From the NCBI GenBank assembly GCA_046542305.1, contig JBKHBQ010000169.1:1-8748 (forward strand): a DNA stretch of 8,748 bases. Direction: 5' to 3'. Below the pieces are notes generated by a model. It worked only from the letters and a program-made list of their open reading frames with translations. It was not told the DNA's origin and searched no databases. This DNA comes from JBKHBQ01 sp046542305 (GTDB taxonomy: Bacteria > Bacteroidota > Bacteroidia > Bacteroidales > 4484-276). Positions 5,585-8,748 of this stretch are shown here, in pieces (within the stretch, counting starts at the first letter, position 1; each line of letters opens with the position of its first letter). Made by a program: the position numbers and the translations under genes.

Positions 5585-5592
5585 TACATTTG
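5585..5592 (+). promoter_or_regulatory. -7 promoter box far upstream of dpp7
   Basis: TACATTTG fits TAnnTTTG exactly. A TTG at 5567-5569 lies 15 bp upstream, a shorter gap than the usual 19-21. If used for the peptidase gene, the leader would be about 185 bases long. An 8-codon reading frame (ATG at 5601, MKTEFVRN) begins at the distance normally seen for a true start codon. Confidence 0.4.
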
Positions 5593-5738
5593 CGGCAAAA
5601 ATGAAAACTGAATTCGTTCGCAATTGAACATCAGGTGTTGGTTATCGCACAATTCTGTCCGTTTTCCAAAATTGGGATTTGCATAGATAAAAATGTATCA
5701 GCACCTTAATCGTTTGGTATAGTATTGGATCAACAGGC

Positions 5739-5746
5739 GAATTTTG
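5739..5746 (+). promoter_or_regulatory. Alternative -7 box nearer to dpp7
   Basis: GAATTTTG matches TAnnTTTG except for the first base and lies 38 bp before the ATG at 5785. TTTG at 5713-5716 would be the -33 element with a 22-bp spacer, slightly longer than usual. Confidence 0.3.
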
Positions 5747-5770
5747 AGTGATCATAAATCAGTAACTTAC

Positions 5771-5782
5771 AATAAATTTATT
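5771..5782. repeat. 12-bp AT palindrome beside the dpp7 start
   Basis: AATAAATTTATT is perfectly self-complementary and ends two bases before the ATG at 5785. It may bind a regulator or simply keep the start region unstructured; palindromes made only of A and T arise easily by chance. Confidence 0.25.
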
Positions 5783-5784
5783 TG

Positions 5785-7971
5785 ATGATGAAACATGTTA
5801 TTTTAACCGTTTTAGCGGCCATGATTATTGGCCTGAATTCTTTTTCGGCGTCTCCGCGACCCGATGAAGGAATGTGGCTTCCCATGTTTGTGGAGAGGCT
5901 TAACTGGACCGACATCCAGGAAATGGGCCTGCAACTTACCCCTGAGGAGCTTTACAGCATCAATAATTCCAGCCTGAAAGACGCTGTGGTAGGCCTGGCC
6001 AGCGGCAGCGCCCCGGGAGGTTATTTCTGTACCGGCGAAATCGTTTCAGATCAGGGACTGATGTTCACCAACCATCACTGTGGGTACGACATCATCCAGA
6101 ATCACAGTACCATCGAACACGATTACCTTACCGAAGGCTTTTGGGCTATGAGCAAAGAAGAAGAACTGCCCAATCCGGGGCTTACCGCTTCTTTCCTGGT
6201 GCGCATGGAAGATCTTACCGAAACGGTGATGGCACAGCTTACCGATGAAATGACCGGCGAGGAACGCAATGCCAAAGTGCGTGAGATTACCAAAGATATT
6301 AAAGAAGAAGCCTCTGAAGACGGAAAATACGATGTGGTGGTAAAAAGCTTTTACGCCGGAAACGAATATTACATGCTTGTATACGAAACTTTCAAGGATG
6401 TGCGCCTGGTAGGTGCTCCTCCTTCATCCATCGGAAAATTCGGCGGCGATACCGACAACTGGATGTGGCCGCGCCATACCGGCGACTTCAGCATTTTCAG
6501 GATATACGCTGCACCGGATGGATCGCCGGCAGAATATGCCGAAGAAAATGTTCCCCTCAAGCCGCGCCACCACCTGCCCATCTCGCTCAAAGGATACGAA
6601 GAAGGTGATTACGCAATGATCTGGGGCTTCCCAGGAAGCACCCAGCGGTACCTTACTTCCTATGGCATCGAATATTCACTCGAGAATTTTAATCCCACCA
6701 TTGTGGAGGTTTTCGGTACGGCACTCGACGTGATGAAGGTTTACATGGACGCCGATGACAAGATCAGGATCAAATATGCATCGGAATACGCCGGAATGGC
6801 CAACACCTGGAAGTATTTCATCGGGCAGACCAAGGGCCTGAAGGATTTGAACGTAAAAGCCGAAAAGGAAAAAATTGAACAGGATTTCAGAAACTGGATC
6901 GCGAAGGATGCACAGGCCGAAGCGCGTTACGGCCAGGTGCTTTCCACCATCGAAGAAGGTTACAATACCATGGACGATGCGGTGGTTCCCTTCTATTATG
7001 CAGCCATTGGATCGGGAAATATCGATCTGCTGAACATGGCCCGGCAGGTGATGCAACTCAACACCATGCTCGAGGATAAAAAGGAAAACGAGGTGGCCAT
7101 CGAAGAATCCACCAAGGCCCTGAAGGATGATGCAGCCTCATTTTTTGACGATTACGATTACGAACTCGATAAGGATATGATGGCCGCGCTGCTGGTGCTT
7201 TATCGCGACAATGGCCTGCAAAACGAACTGGATGATGTGTTTGAAACCATCAACAAGAAATACAAAGGCGATATTCACAATTATGTGAACAATCTTTTTG
7301 AAGAGTCGATGTTTGCCAACGAGGATCAAATGATGAAATTCCTTGATAAGCCTAAACAGAAAAAGCTTGAAAACGATCCGGGTTTCAGGTTGCTGAATGC
7401 CTTTATGTCGAGCCTGATGTCGCACCAGGCGGCTGTTGCACAGGGACAGGAACAGGTGGATCAGGGTATGCGCCTGTTTATTGAGGCGCTGCGCCTGATG
7501 AGTCCTGACAAAAAATTCTATCCCAACGCCAACTCAACGCTGCGTTTCACCTATGGAACCATTGAAGATTACTATCCCGCCGATGCGGTACATTATGATT
7601 ACATTACGCATCTTTCCGGCGTAATGGAAAAAGAAGATCCGGATGACCCTGAATTTATTGTACCTGCTAAACTTAAGGAACTGTATGAAGCTAAAGATTA
7701 TGGCCAGTACGGACAGGACGGAAAGCTTATCACCTGCTTCCTCTCGACCAACGACATTACCGGCGGCAACTCCGGAAGTCCGGTGATGAACGGCCGTGGC
7801 GAACTCATCGGCATTGCCTTCGACGGTAACTGGGAAGCCATGAGCGGCGACATCGCCTTCGAGCCCGAACTTCAGCGTACCATCAACGTGGATATCCGCT
7901 ACGTGCTTTTCGTGATCGACAAATTTGCAGGCGCTACCAACCTGATCGAAGAACTTACGATTGTGAAATAA
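5785..7971 (+). CDS. dpp7: Secreted S46-family dipeptidyl-peptidase, DPP7-like
   Basis: 728 residues from the ATG at 5785 (the next codon is also ATG). Residues 1-22 are a signal peptide, probably cut after SFSA, so it acts in the periplasm or at the surface, releasing dipeptides from peptide N-termini. Chymotrypsin-like triad: H98 in TNHHCGY (95-101), D234 in RHTGDF (230-235) and S663 in GGNSGSP (660-666). N225, W226 and D680, matching residues that hold the substrate N-terminus in S46 enzymes, are present. At the specificity position 18 residues after the Ser stands Gly681, as in Porphyromonas DPP7, which prefers hydrophobic P1 residues; DPP11 has Arg there for Asp/Glu. Residues about 280-570 form the helical domain typical of the family. 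Length is close to the ~712 of P. gingivalis DPP7. No type IX secretion C-terminal domain is seen. An in-frame TTG at 5782 is a less likely start. Monocistronic, followed by a terminator. Confidence 0.95.
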   Translation: MMKHVILTVLAAMIIGLNSFSASPRPDEGMWLPMFVERLNWTDIQEMGLQLTPEELYSINNSSLKDAVVGLASGSAPGGYFCTGEIVSDQGLMFTNHHCGYDIIQNHSTIEHDYLTEGFWAMSKEEELPNPGLTASFLVRMEDLTETVMAQLTDEMTGEERNAKVREITKDIKEEASEDGKYDVVVKSFYAGNEYYMLVYETFKDVRLVGAPPSSIGKFGGDTDNWMWPRHTGDFSIFRIYAAPDGSPAEYAEENVPLKPRHHLPISLKGYEEGDYAMIWGFPGSTQRYLTSYGIEYSLENFNPTIVEVFGTALDVMKVYMDADDKIRIKYASEYAGMANTWKYFIGQTKGLKDLNVKAEKEKIEQDFRNWIAKDAQAEARYGQVLSTIEEGYNTMDDAVVPFYYAAIGSGNIDLLNMARQVMQLNTMLEDKKENEVAIEESTKALKDDAASFFDDYDYELDKDMMAALLVLYRDNGLQNELDDVFETINKKYKGDIHNYVNNLFEESMFANEDQMMKFLDKPKQKKLENDPGFRLLNAFMSSLMSHQAAVAQGQEQVDQGMRLFIEALRLMSPDKKFYPNANSTLRFTYGTIEDYYPADAVHYDYITHLSGVMEKEDPDDPEFIVPAKLKELYEAKDYGQYGQDGKLITCFLSTNDITGGNSGSPVMNGRGELIGIAFDGNWEAMSGDIAFEPELQRTINVDIRYVLFVIDKFAGATNLIEELTIVK

Positions 7972-7990
7972 CACGATTGCATGGATAAGA

Positions 7991-8026
7991 AAAGGGATGT
8001 GGTTTAAAACTACATCCTTTTTTTTT
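7991..8026 (+). terminator. Intrinsic terminator after dpp7
   Basis: Twenty-three bases after the stop, GGATGTGGTT (7995-8004) pairs with AACTACATCC (8008-8017) through ten pairs, one of them G-U, around a TAA loop, with flanking A-T pairs from the preceding AAAG. Nine T follow (8018-8026). This is a classic Rho-independent terminator. Its T-run is also the first element of repeat unit 1. Confidence 0.85.
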
Positions 8027-8186
8027 ACGCGGGTAGCAATGATCTGTTATAGGATTTCAGATTAACAATTAACGATTGGCGATTTATTAGATGTTGGTTA
8101 ATGCCCTATTCTGAACAGAGTATACCGTTTTACCAGTCCATCTAAATTCTAAAATCGTAAATCTTCAATCGTAAATCTTTCTGATG
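8018..8186 (+). repeat. Tandem long repeat, unit 1 (169 bp)
   Basis: First of three tandem copies. Order of parts: T-run; fixed box ACGCGGGTAGCAATG (8027-8041); CTGTTATAGGAT; heptamers GATTAAC-AATTAAC-GATTGGC; TTAGATGTTGGTTAATGCCC; ATTCTGAACAG; CAGTCCATCTAAA; then heptamers of the AATCGTA/AATCTTC type; closing TTTCTGATG. No reading frame of note crosses it. It diverges most from the other two copies (for example ATTCTG against ATCCTG). Confidence 0.9.
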
Positions 8187-8351
8187 TTTTTTTTGACGCG
8201 GGTAGCAATGGTCTGTTTCAGGATTTCAGATTAACGATTAACGATTGGCGACTTTAGATGTTGGTTTAATGCCCTATCCTGAACAGAATTGACTTGACAG
8301 TCCATCTAAATTCTAAATTCGTTAATCTTCAATCGTAAATCCTTTCTGATG
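8187..8351 (+). repeat. Tandem long repeat, unit 2 (165 bp)
   Basis: Second copy, about nine bases in ten identical to units 1 and 3 by eye. It opens with eight T and one G, then ACGCGGGTAGCAATG at 8196-8210. Its main difference is a replaced and shortened stretch after TGAACAGA (about 8288-8300), where units 1 and 3 read similarly to each other. It ends in CTTTCTGATG before the T-run of unit 3. Confidence 0.9.
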
Positions 8352-8509
8352 TTTTTTTTTACGCGGGTAGCAATGATCTGTTTTAGGATTTCAGATTAAC
8401 GATTAACGATTGGCGGTTTTAGATGTTGGTTAATGCCCTATCCTGAACAGAGTTCACCGTTTTGCCAGTCCATCTAAAATCTAAATTCGTTAATCTTCAA
8501 TCGTTAATC
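8352..8509 (+). repeat. Tandem long repeat, unit 3 (about 158 bp, open right end)
   Basis: Third copy: nine T (8352-8360), then ACGCGGGTAGCAATG at 8361-8375. It follows the others as far as the AATCTTC-AATCGTT heptamers at about 8505. The closing TTTCTGATG and next T-run are missing; instead the heptamer tract expands into the long array. Inverted arms within the unit: 8378-8389 with 8440-8450, 8417-8425 with 8471-8479 (TTTTAGATG/CATCTAAAA, 9 bp), and 8394-8411 with 8492-8509 (15 of 18 positions). Confidence 0.85.
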
Positions 8510-8579
8510 GTTAACCTTCAATCGTTAATCGTTAACCTTCAATCGTTATTCGTTAATGGCTATTCGTTATTCGTAATCC
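8471..8579 (+). repeat. Degenerate array with strict 7-bp period (AATCGTT type)
   Basis: About fifteen heptamers run in unbroken phase. Those from 8482 are TAAATTC, GTTAATC, TTCAATC, GTTAATC, GTTAACC, TTCAATC, GTTAATC, GTTAACC, TTCAATC, GTTATTC, GTTAATG, GCTATTC, GTTATTC and GTAATCC. A 21-bp block of three heptamers (8496-8516) is repeated exactly at 8517-8537. Before them, ATCTAAA occurs at 8472-8478 and 8479-8485. There is no coding frame (7 is not a multiple of 3, and stops occur). Confidence 0.85.
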
Positions 8580-8606
8580 CTGCCTGCCAGATGCAGTCAG
8601 GCAGGG
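8578..8606. repeat. REP-like palindrome inside the heptamer array
   Basis: CCCTGCCTG (8578-8586) and CAGGCAGGG (8598-8606) are perfect 9-bp inverted arms around an 11-base loop. It is GC-rich in AT-rich surroundings and interrupts the array: heptamers resume at 8607 (TTAATC, TTCAATC, GTAAATC, GTTATGG) up to 8633. No T-run follows, so a terminator role is unlikely. TAATC on both sides might be a target duplication, but that word is common in the array, so it proves nothing. Confidence 0.65.
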
Positions 8607-8633
8607 TTAATCTTCAATCGTAAATCGTTATGG

Positions 8634-8684
8634 TTTTTGGATTAAATCAAAACCGCCACAACGATGCGCAGTTGCACCAATCAG
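8634..8684. other. Short AT-rich spacer without recognised feature
   Basis: Between the two heptamer arrays. Arms GGTTTT (8632-8637) and AAAACC (8649-8654), with GATT/AATC inside them, could form a small imperfect hairpin. Nothing else stands out. With the repeats on either side, the whole stretch 7972-8748 lacks any plausible gene on either strand. Confidence 0.4.
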
Positions 8685-8726
8685 AAACATCAAACATCAA
8701 ACATCAAACCTCGGACATCGGACATC
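8685..8726 (+). repeat. Second 7-bp-period array (AAACATC/GGACATC type)
   Basis: Six heptamers in exact phase: AAACATC at 8685, 8692 and 8699, AAACCTC at 8706, GGACATC at 8713 and 8720. On the minus strand they read GATGTCC, GATGTCC, GAGGTTT, then GATGTTT three times, that is, every unit starts with GA. The array fades towards the window edge at 8748. Confidence 0.85.
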
Positions 8727-8748
8727 AACAGCGGATACACGGTTTTTT

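Noticed and set aside
5782..5784. TTG start for dpp7
   Set aside because: Two ATG codons follow directly, and the TTG overlaps the AT palindrome; an ATG is more likely.
7900..7971. Type IX secretion C-terminal domain on the S46 peptidase
   Set aside because: The protein ends in the normal S46 C-terminus (LIEELTIVK) with no extra beta-sandwich domain.
7534..7974. 146-codon frame on the minus strand inside dpp7
   Set aside because: Antisense to the conserved catalytic Ser region of the S46 peptidase; a by-product of its codon use.
8578..8606. Rho-independent terminator
   Set aside because: The stem is good but is followed by GTTAATC rather than a T-run, and no gene precedes it closely on either strand.
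8018..8748. CRISPR array
   Set aside because: Repeats are 165-169 bp long and contiguous, and the short repeats are 7 bp without spacers; there is no repeat-spacer pattern and no cas gene.

Overview
The window looks like chromosome from a Bacteroidetes (Bacteroidota) bacterium. Three things point there: promoter -7 boxes of the TAnnTTTG type (2908-2915 minus, 4233-4240 minus, 4308-4315 plus, 5585-5592 plus), almost no Shine-Dalgarno sequences, and a family S46 dipeptidyl-peptidase closest in its motifs to Porphyromonas DPP7. The exact lineage cannot be read from the sequence. The genes are mostly ordinary housekeeping or accessory types, and no phage, transposase, defence or CRISPR gene is visible.

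Layout. 26-703 (+): exported tandem YCII-like protein. 782-2014 (+): one-piece SpmA-SpmB-type membrane protein with the nucleoside-recognition ('gate') domain. 2025-2885 (-): unrecognised protein with about eight membrane segments, converging on the previous gene and preceded by a near-consensus promoter. 3159-3542 (+): small STAS/SpoIIAA-like protein with an 8-bp inverted repeat just before its start. 3544-4219 (-): two-gene operon of a cysteine-free carboxymuconolactone-decarboxylase-like protein and a small cupin, overlapping by 20 bp. 4332-5572 (+): GNAT acetyltransferase and calcineurin-like phosphoesterase, coupled through an ATGA overlap. 5785-7971 (+): secreted DPP7-like S46 peptidase followed by a strong intrinsic terminator.

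7972-8748 has no gene. It holds the most unusual material in the window: three tandem copies of a ~165-169 bp unit, each opening with a run of 8-9 T, then a long degenerate array with a strict 7-bp period, a 9-bp-stem REP-like palindrome set inside that array, and a second, different 7-bp array near the right edge. A third 7-bp-period tract lies at 707-734 before the SpmAB gene. When suitably oriented, nearly all these heptamers begin with GA, so the three tracts look like variants of one repeat grammar. This is the best candidate here for something undescribed.

How the genes work together. No single pathway links them. DPP7 is a periplasmic or surface step in peptide feeding, releasing dipeptides. 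The CMD-like/cupin pair probably acts on one small-molecule process. The GNAT/phosphoesterase pair is co-translated but its substrates are unknown. Several genes are packed convergently with 1-10 bp between stop codons, so read-through transcripts would overlap.
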